This document shows, piece after piece, positions 7,988-16,549 of a DNA stretch of 64,000 bases. The DNA is taken from NCBI RefSeq assembly GCF_016464375.1, contig NZ_JADDIU010000004.1:124001-188000 (forward strand), in the 5' to 3' direction. This DNA comes from Bacillus renqingensis. GTDB taxonomy: Bacteria > Bacillota > Bacilli > Bacillales > Cytobacillaceae. The notes beneath the pieces are model-generated. The model was not told where the DNA came from, searched no databases, and saw only the letters and a list, made by a program, of their open reading frames with translations. The translations under genes were made by a program, and so were the position numbers. Each line of letters begins with the position of its first letter. Position 1 is the stretch's first letter.

Positions 7988-9970
7988 ATGCATTACAAAA
8001 ACACATTTAAACAAGGCAAAATAGGCAATCTAACACTGAAAAACAGAATTGTGATGCCCCCAATGGGGACGAATCTAGCTGGAGGTGAGGGGGAAGTCAC
8101 GGATCATCTTATTGCCTACTATGAAGAAAGAGCTAAGGGAGGAACCGGGTTAATAATCGTTGAATTTACTTGTATTGAGTATGAATACGGAAAAGGATTT
8201 GTCAGGCAATTAAGGCTGGACGAAGATCGCTTCATTCCAGGGATCCATCGTTTAGCCAATGCGATACATAAATATGGAGCGAAGGCTTTTGTTCAAATCC
8301 ATCACGCAGGCAGACAATCAAACTCTTCATTAATAAATGGTAAACAAATTGTTGCTCCCAGTAATGTTGCTTGTGCTGCAGTTGGGGAAGAACCTCGGGA
8401 ATTAACAACAAAAGAAATAAAAGAACTGGTAAATAAATTTGTTCAGGCTGCTGTAAGGTGTAAACAGGCAGGGATTGATGGTGTCGAAGTTCACGGTGCC
8501 CACGGTTATTTAATAAACCAGTTCTTAAGCCCTGAGGCCAATGTACGTACAGATGAGTACGGCGGAAGCTTCGAGAATCGAATGAGATTTCTCAAGGAAA
8601 TCATTGTTGGCATTAGAGAAAAATGCGGTGAGGATTACCCTATTACCGTTCGTCTCAGTGTGGATGAATTTATTGATGGCGGAATCGATTTAGAGTCAGG
8701 CAAGGACATTTGTCGTTACTTAGAGAAACTAGGAGTAGATGGACTGCACATTAGCTGCGGAACATATGACTCTATGGACAAAATGATTGAATCTCCGTTA
8801 TTTGAACAAGGCTGGAGAGTCTATTTGGCAGAGGAGATAAAAAAAGAAGTCAATATTCCGGTTATCACAGTCGGGTCCATTCGTGAACCGCAATTTGTAG
8901 AAAATATTTTAGCTGATGGAAAAGCGGACTTTGTCGCCATCGGGAGGGGATTAATTGCTGATCCTGAGTGGGTAAAAAAAACAAAGGAAGGACGCGAAGC
9001 TGAAATTAGAAAATGCATCAACTGTCTTCATTGTCTGCATTCAGTAACAGGAAACTTACATGTTCGCTGTTCCATTAATGCCAGAACAGGCCGAGAACTG
9101 GAGTTTAAGGAACTGCAGCGCCTTCCTTCTAATGAAAACCGCCATGTTGTGATCGTTGGCGGCGGACCGGGCGGAATGGAAGCGGCACGAACACTGTCAC
9201 TAAAAGGGTATAATGTCACTCTGTTTGAAAAAGAAAATAAGCTTGGCGGTCAATTACACCTTGTATCTGACCCCATTTATCGCAAGAAAATGACATGGCA
9301 CATTAGTTATCTTAGCAATGAAATGAAACGTTTAAATATTGATATCCGCTTAAATACAGAGGCTACTGTTGAAGATATCACAGCTTACAATCCTTATGCT
9401 GTCTTATTGGCAACAGGCGGCAGGCCGAGGCTCCCACAGGTAGAGGGCAATGATTTAGAGCATGTTTATACTTATGAAGACGTAGTCTTACAGGGAAAAG
9501 TTTTCACTAAGAATAAAGTAACAGTGGTAGGGAGCGGTATGACCTGTCATGGAACTGTCCGGCGCCTGGCGGAATCTGGCAATGCTGTCACATTTGTAGA
9601 AATTCCAACAAAAGCTAGCAAAAGAATTGGGCCTGATACAAGACAAAGACTTCTTGATAAGCTGAAAAATATAAATGTGAACATTGTGACTGACCATAGA
9701 TTGGAAGGAATTCTTTCGAACAGTACTATTGTACAGGACTTGGTATCTGGAAGATATTCAGAAATTGAGTCAGAGTATGTGATTGTTGCGATGGGGATCG
9801 AAGCCTATAACCCATTGGAGGAACCATTAAGGGATAAGATGGAAAATGTGTTTGTATTAGGAGATGCAGTAGGCTATGGATCCCTTGGTGAAGCCACCCG
9901 AGACGGCTTTGAAAAGGCATATTTGCTTGAATCCATTGTGACACAGGGCAGGGAAAAAGGGAAGTTATAA
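7988..9970 (+). CDS. OYE-type NADH:flavin oxidoreductase / 2,4-dienoyl-CoA reductase-like iron-sulfur flavoprotein
   Basis: 660 aa with the FadH architecture. Residues about 1-340 form the FMN TIM barrel (KNRIVMPPMGTNLA, VEVHGAHGYLINQFLSP). Four cysteines of a [4Fe-4S] site follow at about 343-360 (CINCLHC ... RCSIN). Then comes an FAD/NAD(P) domain with VVIVGGGPGGMEAA and a second dinucleotide motif (VVGSGMTCHG). Relatives reduce enoates, dienoyl-CoA or TMA-type substrates; which one applies here is unknown. Start preceded by AAGAGGCTTTTAAT. A perfect Fnr-like palindrome lies just upstream. Confidence 0.85.
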   Translation: MHYKNTFKQGKIGNLTLKNRIVMPPMGTNLAGGEGEVTDHLIAYYEERAKGGTGLIIVEFTCIEYEYGKGFVRQLRLDEDRFIPGIHRLANAIHKYGAKAFVQIHHAGRQSNSSLINGKQIVAPSNVACAAVGEEPRELTTKEIKELVNKFVQAAVRCKQAGIDGVEVHGAHGYLINQFLSPEANVRTDEYGGSFENRMRFLKEIIVGIREKCGEDYPITVRLSVDEFIDGGIDLESGKDICRYLEKLGVDGLHISCGTYDSMDKMIESPLFEQGWRVYLAEEIKKEVNIPVITVGSIREPQFVENILADGKADFVAIGRGLIADPEWVKKTKEGREAEIRKCINCLHCLHSVTGNLHVRCSINARTGRELEFKELQRLPSNENRHVVIVGGGPGGMEAARTLSLKGYNVTLFEKENKLGGQLHLVSDPIYRKKMTWHISYLSNEMKRLNIDIRLNTEATVEDITAYNPYAVLLATGGRPRLPQVEGNDLEHVYTYEDVVLQGKVFTKNKVTVVGSGMTCHGTVRRLAESGNAVTFVEIPTKASKRIGPDTRQRLLDKLKNINVNIVTDHRLEGILSNSTIVQDLVSGRYSEIESEYVIVAMGIEAYNPLEEPLRDKMENVFVLGDAVGYGSLGEATRDGFEKAYLLESIVTQGREKGKL

Positions 9971-10120
9971 ACGGATAAAATCTATGATTAGTATAGACTT
10001 AAAAATGGACCGTACGGTGAAAAGTAGTCTTGATGCCGAAAACAAAGCGTTCATTATTTTGTGTTTTCTTTTTCAGAAAAAGAGGGTATACTATAAATAG
10101 ATAAGGAATAAATTAAAAAA

Positions 10121-10148
10121 GACCAAAGGTGCTGGAACACCTTCGGTC
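10121..10148 (-). terminator. Terminator of the toxin mRNA
   Basis: GACCGAAGGTG / CACCTTTGGTC stem on the minus strand followed by TTTTTT. Confidence 0.7.
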
Positions 10149-10196
10149 AAAGCAATAGCCCTTCAAGGGGGCAGCTCAGTTTTGAGTTATTACGAA

Positions 10197-10249
10197 AAAT
10201 AACCAACCCAAAATGCTAGCTAGGCAGTCATGGGGTGGTTATTTTTTTT
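10197..10249 (+). terminator. Terminator of the antisense RNA
   Basis: AATAACCAACCC pairs with GGGGTGGTTATT (one mismatch) and is followed by a T run, on the plus strand. Confidence 0.6.
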
Positions 10250-10319
10250 GTTGCGACAGTATAGCTACGATTAACGTTGCAAAGGAGATCGTCAAAATCA
10301 AACTCTCGAATACTGTTAT
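10239..10319 (-). pseudogene. Holin-like type I toxin with ATA in place of the start codon
   Basis: Reading from 10319 gives xTVFESLILTISFATLIVAI then LSQQKK and a stop: the short membrane toxin family with TVFE start and lysine tail seen in many Bacillus genomes. AAAGGGGGTG sits at the expected spacing, but the codon at 10317-10319 is ATA where ATG is expected. No other ATG, GTG or usable TTG is in frame before the conserved start, and an in-frame stop lies three codons upstream. The promoter and both terminators look intact. So the peptide is either silenced by mutation or made weakly from ATA. Sequencing error is a further option. Confidence 0.6.
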
Positions 10320-10380
10320 AAGGCATCACCCCCTTTACAGGGAATGAGCCACCACCCATGAAAGCCCTATTGCTCATTCT

Positions 10381-10409
10381 ATTATAGCATCTTAAAAAGC
10401 CGACTGTAA
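10381..10409 (-). promoter_or_regulatory. Sigma-A promoter of the toxin mRNA
   Basis: TTACAG (10404-10409), 17-bp spacer, TATAAT (10381-10386) on the minus strand, about 60 bp before the toxin. Confidence 0.6.
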
Positions 10410-10414
10410 TACGA

Positions 10415-10645
10415 TTATTTAATGATTGAAACAAGGAAAATGGTAGAGGCGAACAAAAAAGAACCATCATTTCCGTCGCGGAATTGGTGGTTCTTATGTT
10501 TGTGCCGGTATAAATGGTCTTTTTTTGTCTTTGTCATTCTCGTTCGCATATCGGTATAAATAAATGGACTGCGTTTTAGTTCCGGATTCATTGTTCCTTC
10601 ACGGACAAGTTTTTCACGGGACTTTTTGGCGTTTGATTTAGCCAT
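10415..10645 (-). CDS. brfA: Ribosome rescue factor BrfA (YqkK family)
   Basis: 76 aa, basic, from ATG 10645 behind GAAGGAGTGTTTGAG. The sequence MAKSNAKKSREKLVREG, then RSPFIYTDMRTRMTKTKKDH and YRHKHKNHQFRDGNDGSF, is what I recall for YqkK, shown in B. subtilis to be BrfA, which recruits RF2 to ribosomes stalled on non-stop mRNA. A terminator hairpin lies inside the coding sequence over KNHQFRDGNDGSF, so most transcripts should end before the stop codon. That makes BrfA itself a trans-translation substrate, the known regulatory logic of ArfA and BrfA. The last 12 residues (FASTIFLVSIIK) lie after the terminator. Confidence 0.7.
   Translation of the reverse strand: MAKSNAKKSREKLVREGTMNPELKRSPFIYTDMRTRMTKTKKDHLYRHKHKNHQFRDGNDGSFLFASTIFLVSIIK
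10455..10495 (-). terminator. Intragenic terminator within brfA
   Basis: 16-base arms (10480-10495 and 10459-10474 on the minus strand) pair at 14 positions, loop of 5, followed by six T. It precedes the brfA stop codon by about 40 nt. Confidence 0.75.
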
Positions 10646-10650
10646 CTCAA

Positions 10651-10705
10651 ACACTCCTTCAAATTTCATTTCTATTATTGTAAATCATTTGAAGGAGTGT
10701 GTAAA
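10651..10705 (-). promoter_or_regulatory. brfA promoter nested in a 14-bp perfect inverted repeat
   Basis: ACACTCCTTCAAAT (10651-10664) and ATTTGAAGGAGTGT (10687-10700) are perfectly complementary and include the brfA ribosome site (GAAGGAGTG on the minus strand). TTTACA (10700-10705) and TACAAT (10677-10682) form a promoter with a 17-bp spacer whose start point falls in the loop. Transcripts from this promoter lack the upstream arm and leave the ribosome site free; read-through from the MFS gene would hide it. Confidence 0.5.
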
Positions 10706-10712
10706 AGAAAAT

Positions 10713-11927
10713 TTAAATTTCTTGTACTCTTGATTGCTGTTCGCTTTTCAATTTAACGGAAGCTTTCTTTTTCCGCGTATGAAAGAAGTAATAAAGAACT
10801 ACTCCGATTAAAACATAGAAAGAACATAAGAAATACAATGAACTATAATCCATTTTTGCTGCAATTAAGCCGACCAAAAATGATCCCAGCGCCATACCAG
10901 TATCATAAATGGATAAGAAGGTTGCTGTTGCCAGTCCTCTTTTTCGAGGCTCGGCATCCTGGATCGCAATCGTTTGGAACGTTGGGAAAAGCGTTCCCCA
11001 GCCTAGTCCAATAATTCCTGCAGATAGCAGGAAGGTGAACGCATTGCTGCTTTTACTTAGGATAAACATTCCGACAGCGAACAGTAAAAGGCATGGATAG
11101 GTAATTACGTTTGGGCCGTAAGCATCGAGCCATTTTCCGGTAAAGGGTCTCGATATTAAAAGTACAATGGCATAGACCACAAAGAAAAAGCTTGCGACAC
11201 TTGCTACATGAATTTCATTTGCATAAATTGATACAAAGGACAGAATCGCCGAATAGACGATGGACAGGAAGCCGCCAACAATCGAAATGGGAACGGCGGA
11301 CGCTTCGAATAGCCCCCGAAATGAAAATGAGGAAAGCACCTCAATTTGGTTAGAAGGTTTCGGTTTTTTGAGTTTGACACAAAGAGCGGCAGCTAATGAA
11401 CCGAGGGCAACCATTCCAGCGAGGCTGAACAGCATCTGCGGCCCCCACTGCTGCATAATCATTAATCCAATAAAGGGTCCTAATACCATGGCCATATTCG
11501 TCGATAAAACAAAATAGCCCATCCCTTCTCCTCTGCGTGATGCGGGAATAATATCGGCTACAATTCCGCCAATTGCCGTAGTGGCAATTCCAAACCCAAT
11601 CCCATGAAGAAGCCGAATGATCAGAAAGCCAGCGATTGTTTTGGGGAAAAAGTAAAACAGCGAAGCGCCTGCAAACAGAATCACCGCAGTGAGCAGCACC
11701 TTCTTATTCCCTGCACGCTCGAGCCATTGTCCGGCAAGCGGCCGCGAAATAATAGCTGAAAACAAAAATACTGACGTCATTAACCCTGCTTGGGAGGCGC
11801 TCGTATGTAACCCATCTAACGCGTAGGTTGGAAGTGTTACGAGCAGGATGTAAAACGCAAAGAAGACAAAAAAGTTACTTAAGGAAATGCTAATAAAATT
11901 CTTCGTCCATAGTTTCGATTGATTCAT
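10713..11927 (-). CDS. MFS drug-efflux-type transporter
   Basis: 404 aa with 12 predicted membrane segments. Motif A-like SRPLAGQWLERAGNKK lies between segments 2 and 3, and a related loop RPFTGKWLDAYGP in the second half. The tail is basic. The gene overlaps the MarR regulator by 4 nt (ATGA), so both form one operon; the arrangement resembles ywoH-ywoG of B. subtilis. Probable proton-driven exporter of small toxic compounds; substrate unknown. Confidence 0.8.
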   Translation of the reverse strand: MNQSKLWTKNFISISLSNFFVFFAFYILLVTLPTYALDGLHTSASQAGLMTSVFLFSAIISRPLAGQWLERAGNKKVLLTAVILFAGASLFYFFPKTIAGFLIIRLLHGIGFGIATTAIGGIVADIIPASRRGEGMGYFVLSTNMAMVLGPFIGLMIMQQWGPQMLFSLAGMVALGSLAAALCVKLKKPKPSNQIEVLSSFSFRGLFEASAVPISIVGGFLSIVYSAILSFVSIYANEIHVASVASFFFVVYAIVLLISRPFTGKWLDAYGPNVITYPCLLLFAVGMFILSKSSNAFTFLLSAGIIGLGWGTLFPTFQTIAIQDAEPRKRGLATATFLSIYDTGMALGSFLVGLIAAKMDYSSLYFLCSFYVLIGVVLYYFFHTRKKKASVKLKSEQQSRVQEI

Positions 11928-12352
11928 TCAATCTCTCCTTTCAATAGCTGTTGTAACCAGTTGTTTTGCAGGAGGAAGAGCTGTTCCTGTGAGGATTTCG
12001 GGAGAGAGGTAAGCAGTTGTTCGTTGGCTGTGTTTACCGCCTTCTCCCACTTTGGATACTCTTTTAATGCCTCATCTGTTAATTGAATATACTTTTCCCG
12101 TTTGTCGTGGCCTGGTACTTGTCTGACATAGCCTTGCTTCACAAGGCGCTGAATAGTCCGTGTCATAGGCGGTGCCTCAACAAATAGGTATTCACAAAGT
12201 TCTTTTTGTGTTAATGAGCCTTGTCTTTTTAACACAAAAAGAACGGCCCATTGCGAACCGTATAATCCCATTGGTTTCAATGCTTCATTGAGTTTGTTGG
12301 TAAGATGGCGTGAAAGCTGGTGCAGAGTATGGAATAATTGGTGGTTAATCAT
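11924..12352 (-). CDS. MarR-family transcriptional regulator
   Basis: 142 aa; the winged helix is visible as GSLTQKELCEYLFVEAPPMTRTIQRLVKQGYVRQ (split: helix-turn-helix LTQKELCEYLFVEAPPMTRT, then wing). Start ATG 12352 behind CGGAGTG. It is first in the operon with the MFS exporter and a palindrome overlaps its promoter, so it probably represses both genes until a ligand binds. Confidence 0.85.
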   Translation of the reverse strand: MINHQLFHTLHQLSRHLTNKLNEALKPMGLYGSQWAVLFVLKRQGSLTQKELCEYLFVEAPPMTRTIQRLVKQGYVRQVPGHDKREKYIQLTDEALKEYPKWEKAVNTANEQLLTSLPKSSQEQLFLLQNNWLQQLLKGEIE

Positions 12353-12376
12353 AATACACTCCGATTTGCAAATTAG

Positions 12377-12416
12377 TTACCTAGGTAATTATAGTGGTTA
12401 TAAGGGAAAAAGTCAA
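12377..12416 (-). promoter_or_regulatory. Promoter and palindromic operator of the marR-MFS operon
   Basis: TTGACT (12411-12416), 17-bp spacer, TATAAT (12388-12393), followed at once by the 12-bp perfect palindrome TTACCTAGGTAA (12377-12388). The position over the start point is typical for MarR autorepression. Confidence 0.7.
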
Positions 12417-12457
12417 GGGAAGCTACCATTAATGCCCAATAATTGTAGATAGGCAAC

Positions 12458-12970
12458 GGAAATTTGAAGAAAGAGATCGATATTTTGTAGAAAGCGCCTC
12501 AATTTTTGTAGAAAGGACAAGCGATGGGAAGGAGTTTTCCAATAACATCCAAAAAATGTAGATAGGCAGCGGAAATTTGAAGAAAGCGACCGATATTTTG
12601 TAGAAAGCGCCTCAATTTGTGTAGAAAGGACAAGCGATGGGAAGGGGTTTTCCAATAACATCCAAAATATGTAGATAGGCAGCAGAAATTTGTAGAAAGC
12701 GATCGATATATTGTAGAAAGCCCCTCAATTTTTGTAGAAAGGACTAGCGATGGGAAAGGAATTTCCAATAACATCCAAAAAATGTAGATAGGCAGCAGAA
12801 ATTTGTAGAAAGCGATCGATATATTGTAGAAAGCCCCTCAATTTTTGTAGAAAGGACTAGCGATGGGAAAGGAATTTCCAATAACATCCAAAAAATGTAG
12901 ATAGGCAGCGGAAATTTGAAGAAAGAGACCGATATTTTGTAGAAAGCGCCTCAATTTTTGTAGAAAGAAA
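12458..12970. repeat. 113-bp tandem repeat array, about 4.5 copies
   Basis: Copies start at 12458, 12571, 12684, 12797 and 12910 (partial), each exactly 113 bp apart. Copies 3 and 4 (12684-12909) look identical; the others differ at a few positions. Each unit contains a shorter motif TTTGTAGAAAG repeated about every 20 bp. Weak open frames across it on the minus strand only reflect the repeat. No protein or spacer structure is seen. Confidence 0.85.
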
Positions 12971-13060
12971 CCAATTATTTGTAGATCGCTCTCCAAAAAT
13001 TTAAGATTGCCTACGCCCAAAATCTGCTGAAGCCCTAATAAGCCAAAAACTATAAAAAAA

Positions 13061-13097
13061 GGTCCGCGGAACCACATTTAAGAGATTCCACGGACCT
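13061..13097 (-). terminator. Terminator of the metI-yitJ-metH operon
   Basis: GGTCCGTGGAA / TTCCGCGGACC on the minus strand (one G-U pair) followed by seven T. Confidence 0.8.
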
Positions 13098-13099
13098 TC

Positions 13100-16000
13100 C
13101 TACCGCAACACGTTAAAATACCTAGCCTCTGGATGGGCGAATACAATGGCCGATACGGAAGCTTCCGGTTCCATCATGCAGCCGTCGGTCAACTGAACAC
13201 CGATTTCTTCCGGATGAATCAAGCCAAACAGCTTCTTTTGATCCTCTAAATCGGGACAGGCCGGGTAGCCGAATGAGAAACGTTGTCCTTGATATTTGGC
13301 CGCAAATCGCTCCTGCATTGTAAAGTCAAGCGAATCCGGGAAGCCCCAGCGGTCGCGCATTTGCCGGTGAATCAATTCAGCAAGCCCCTCTGCACTCTCA
13401 AGTGCCAGTGCCTGCAAGGCGTGGGATTCAAGGAAGCGTCCTTCCGCTTTCAACTGATCCGCCACCTCGCGGATACCTTTGCCGGCTGTCACCGTAAAGA
13501 GGCCAACATAATCGATCACTCCGCTGTCCACTGATTTTAAGAAATCTGCTAAGCATAGATTAGGTGCTGATTCCTGACGTGGAAAATCAAAGGTTTCAAT
13601 GACCTGGCTATGATTCACAGGATCATAAATATAAATTTTATTCCCATCTGATTGTGCCGGGAAAAATTGATACAAGGCCCGCGGTGTAATCCAATTATTC
13701 GCATTGGCGTCTGCCAGCAGCTGGTCCACCATTTCTTTTACCTTCCATGCCTTTTCATCTTTCTCAGCAAGTAATTTTGCAATTTTTCCTTTGACACCGA
13801 GGTGATGTCCAAGCAGCATCTGCATATTAATATACGGTTCAATATGGGACAAGGAATACGATTTTATCACATGACGCTTTGTATCCTTAGGGACAAAGAC
13901 CGGAACTTCTGTTGATACCGCAGGCTTAACTTTTACCGCTACTGAGGCAGAAGAACGGATGGGCAAATCTTTTGGCACTTCAGCAGCAGCTAATTTTTCC
14001 TGTTTCTCCGCAAACAGCTTTTCCTGTTCACCAGGCGTTTGTACCTGATTGGCAAGTGATAAGCCCGTCATCGCATCCTTTGCATAGAGGACGAGACCAT
14101 CATATTCTTTGGCAATTTTCGTATCGGTAAATTTCCGTGACAAGGCAGCACCGCCGACAAGAATGGGCACTGAAATTCCCGCTTCCTTCATATCCTGTGC
14201 GGTTAAGACCATCTGCTGTGCCGATTTCACTAATAGCCCGGAGAGACCGACCATATCCGGCTTTTTCTCGCGAACCGCTTGAATCAACTCGGTCGGTGCA
14301 ACCTTAATCCCCAAGTCATGGACTTCATAGCCATTGTTGCTCAAAATAATTTCTACAAGGTTTTTCCCAATATCATGGACATCGCCTTTAACGGTTGCTA
14401 AAATGACCTTGCCTTTCGATGCCGACACATCCCCTTTTTCCATATGTGGCTCCAAGAAAGAAACGGCCGTTTTCATGACTTCAGCGCTTTGAAGAACCTC
14501 AGCTACAATGAGCTGATTATCATTAAACAGACGACCGACTTCTTTCATTCCATCCATTAAAGGACCGTTGATAATATCAAGCGGGGCAGGGTACTCAGCT
14601 AAGGCCAGTTCTAGATCCGGCAGCAGCCCTTCCTTTGTTCCTTCGACAACATAATAGGCAAGCCGCTCCGCAAGGTTTAGATTCAGAACCGTCGTTTTTG
14701 CCTCTTTCTTTTTACCACGGTAAAAGTCTGTAAATAACGCAAGGGTTTCATCCGTTGTATGAAATAAGAGATTATCTGCTAATGTAACCTCTTCTTCAGA
14801 AATCGAAGCAAACCGTTCCAGCTTCTCCGTATTGACGATGGCATAATCAAGCCCAGCTTGTGTGCAGTGGTACAAAAATACGGAATTGAGAATTTCGCGG
14901 CCAACCGGCGGCAGCCCAAAGGAAACATTACTTATCCCAAGAATGGTTTGTACACCGGGCAGCTGTTCTTTAATGAGGCGGATTCCGTCAACTGTTGCTT
15001 TAGCAGATCCGATATACTGTTCATCTCCGGTACCGACCGGGAATACCAATGGGTCAAAAATCAAATCCTGCGGCTTCAATTTATATTTGTTTACCAAGAG
15101 GTCATAGGAACGCCTGGCAATTTCCAGCTTCCTTTCTGCGGTTACTCCCATGCCTTCCTCATCAATCGTTCCAACAACGACAGCTGCCCCGTAGCGGTGA
15201 ATCAAAGGGGTAATGGCTTTAAAGCGATCTTCGCCGTCCTCAAGATTAATCGAGTTAATAATCGCTTTTCCTTGGGAATATTTTAACGCCCTTTCAATCA
15301 CTTTATCGTCGGTTGAATCAATGACAAGTGGTACTTTTACCTTTTTAACCACTTCTTTAATAAAATTCTCCATGTCGACAAGTTCATCACGGTCTGGATC
15401 GGCGAGACAGAGGTCAATAACATGGGCGCCGCCTTTTACTTGAGCACGGGCAATTTCTGCTGCCTCTTCAAATTTCCCTTCGGCGATTAACCGTTTAAAT
15501 TTGCGGGAGCCGATGACATTCGTTCGTTCACCGACAAAGATTGGCCGGAGAGTGGGATCATCATAAATAAATGGTTCAATTCCTGAAACCATGTGGACAC
15601 TAGTATTGCCGATTTCACGGGGCGCAAAATTTTTCATCACTTCTGCTATAGCCCGGATGTGTTCAGGCGTAGTGCCGCAGCAGCCGCCAACAATATTTAG
15701 CCAGCCATGGGCGGCAAAATCCGCTAATTTTTTCGCTAGCGTTTCCGGTGTTTCATGATAATGGCCTTCTTCATCAGGCAGACCGGCATTTGGATAACAG
15801 CTGACTGCCGTCCCGGCTAGGCCCGAAAGCGTTCGAATATGGTCCTGCATGAATTCTGGACCAGTTGCACAGTTAAGGCCAACAGCAACAGGATTCATGT
15901 GCTCGATGGAAATATAAAACGATTCAATCGGTTGACCTGCAAGTGTGGTGCCCATTGGTTCAATCGTCCCGGAAATAAATAACGGCAGTGTTTTGCCTGT

Positions 16001-16549
16001 TTTTTCAAAGGCATTTTGAATCCCGACATAGCCTGCTTTCACATTCAACATATCCTGACTGGTCTCAAGAAGCAGGAGGTCAACGCCGCCGTCGATTAAA
16101 CCGATGGCCTGCTCTTCGTAGCTTTGCGCAAGGGCATCAAATGTAGTTCCACCGGTGACGCTAAGGGTCTTGGTTGTTGGTCCCATCGAACCGGCGACAT
16201 AGCGGGGCCAGTCACTTGTCGAGGCTTTTGCTGCCTCTGCTACGGCAATTTGCGCTGCCTTTTTATTGATTTCATAGGCTTTAAACCCAAGCTCATATTC
16301 ATCTAGGACGATGCTGGTTGCCCCAAATGTATTGGTTTCAATAATATCAGCCCCCGCCGCTAAATATTCACGATGGATATTCGCAATCACTTCGGGAGCC
16401 GTTATATTCAACTGTTCATTACAGCCGTCATACTGCTCACCGCCAAAATCGGCAGGCGAGAGACCTGCTTGCTGTATCATCGTTCCCATTGCACCGTCCA
16501 TAATAAGGATCCGTTGTTTTAATTGATTAATAAATGGTCGTTTCGACAT
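13100..16549 (-). CDS. metH: Cobalamin-dependent methionine synthase
   Basis: 1149 aa from ATG 16549 behind AGGGGGAACAGCT. Domains in order: homocysteine S-methyltransferase (about 1-325, zinc ligands in GLNCATG and [10 protein letters not shown]), pterin domain (about 345-610, [14 protein letters not shown]), cap helices, B12 domain with DVHDIGKN (His725 as axial ligand), and the AdoMet reactivation domain ending in [12 protein letters not shown]. It transfers the methyl of 5-methyl-THF to homocysteine. Last gene of an S-box-controlled operon; overlaps yitJ by 23 nt. Confidence 0.95.
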   Translation of the reverse strand: MSKRPFINQLKQRILIMDGAMGTMIQQAGLSPADFGGEQYDGCNEQLNITAPEVIANIHREYLAAGADIIETNTFGATSIVLDEYELGFKAYEINKKAAQIAVAEAAKASTSDWPRYVAGSMGPTTKTLSVTGGTTFDALAQSYEEQAIGLIDGGVDLLLLETSQDMLNVKAGYVGIQNAFEKTGKTLPLFISGTIEPMGTTLAGQPIESFYISIEHMNPVAVGLNCATGPEFMQDHIRTLSGLAGTAVSCYPNAGLPDEEGHYHETPETLAKKLADFAAHGWLNIVGGCCGTTPEHIRAIAEVMKNFAPREIGNTSVHMVSGIEPFIYDDPTLRPIFVGERTNVIGSRKFKRLIAEGKFEEAAEIARAQVKGGAHVIDLCLADPDRDELVDMENFIKEVVKKVKVPLVIDSTDDKVIERALKYSQGKAIINSINLEDGEDRFKAITPLIHRYGAAVVVGTIDEEGMGVTAERKLEIARRSYDLLVNKYKLKPQDLIFDPLVFPVGTGDEQYIGSAKATVDGIRLIKEQLPGVQTILGISNVSFGLPPVGREILNSVFLYHCTQAGLDYAIVNTEKLERFASISEEEVTLADNLLFHTTDETLALFTDFYRGKKKEAKTTVLNLNLAERLAYYVVEGTKEGLLPDLELALAEYPAPLDIINGPLMDGMKEVGRLFNDNQLIVAEVLQSAEVMKTAVSFLEPHMEKGDVSASKGKVILATVKGDVHDIGKNLVEIILSNNGYEVHDLGIKVAPTELIQAVREKKPDMVGLSGLLVKSAQQMVLTAQDMKEAGISVPILVGGAALSRKFTDTKIAKEYDGLVLYAKDAMTGLSLANQVQTPGEQEKLFAEKQEKLAAAEVPKDLPIRSSASVAVKVKPAVSTEVPVFVPKDTKRHVIKSYSLSHIEPYINMQMLLGHHLGVKGKIAKLLAEKDEKAWKVKEMVDQLLADANANNWITPRALYQFFPAQSDGNKIYIYDPVNHSQVIETFDFPRQESAPNLCLADFLKSVDSGVIDYVGLFTVTAGKGIREVADQLKAEGRFLESHALQALALESAEGLAELIHRQMRDRWGFPDSLDFTMQERFAAKYQGQRFSFGYPACPDLEDQKKLFGLIHPEEIGVQLTDGCMMEPEASVSAIVFAHPEARYFNVLR

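Larger units (their letters stand above)
10100..10250 (+). ncRNA. Candidate antisense antitoxin RNA (type I TA)
   Basis: A plus-strand RNA could start after TATACT near 10087 (weak -35 TTTTCT 17 bp upstream) and end at the hairpin 10197-10249. It would be complementary to the 3' part of the toxin mRNA on the minus strand, the same geometry as RatA/TxpA and SR4/BsrG. Boundaries are inferred. Confidence 0.5.

Noticed and set aside
10228..10470. 80-aa minus-strand frame over the toxin region
   Set aside because: It uses another frame than the conserved TVFESL peptide and crosses the brfA terminator; not protein-like.
12458..12970. CRISPR array
   Set aside because: The units repeat in full at 113 bp with no unique spacers and no cas genes nearby.
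12413..13077. Several 80-90 aa frames on the minus strand across the 113-bp repeats
   Set aside because: They are translations of the tandem repeat, have no ribosome sites and share no protein-like features.
14858..15286. 142-aa frame antisense to metH
   Set aside because: Shadow of the well-supported metH frame; no start signal and no recognisable domain.
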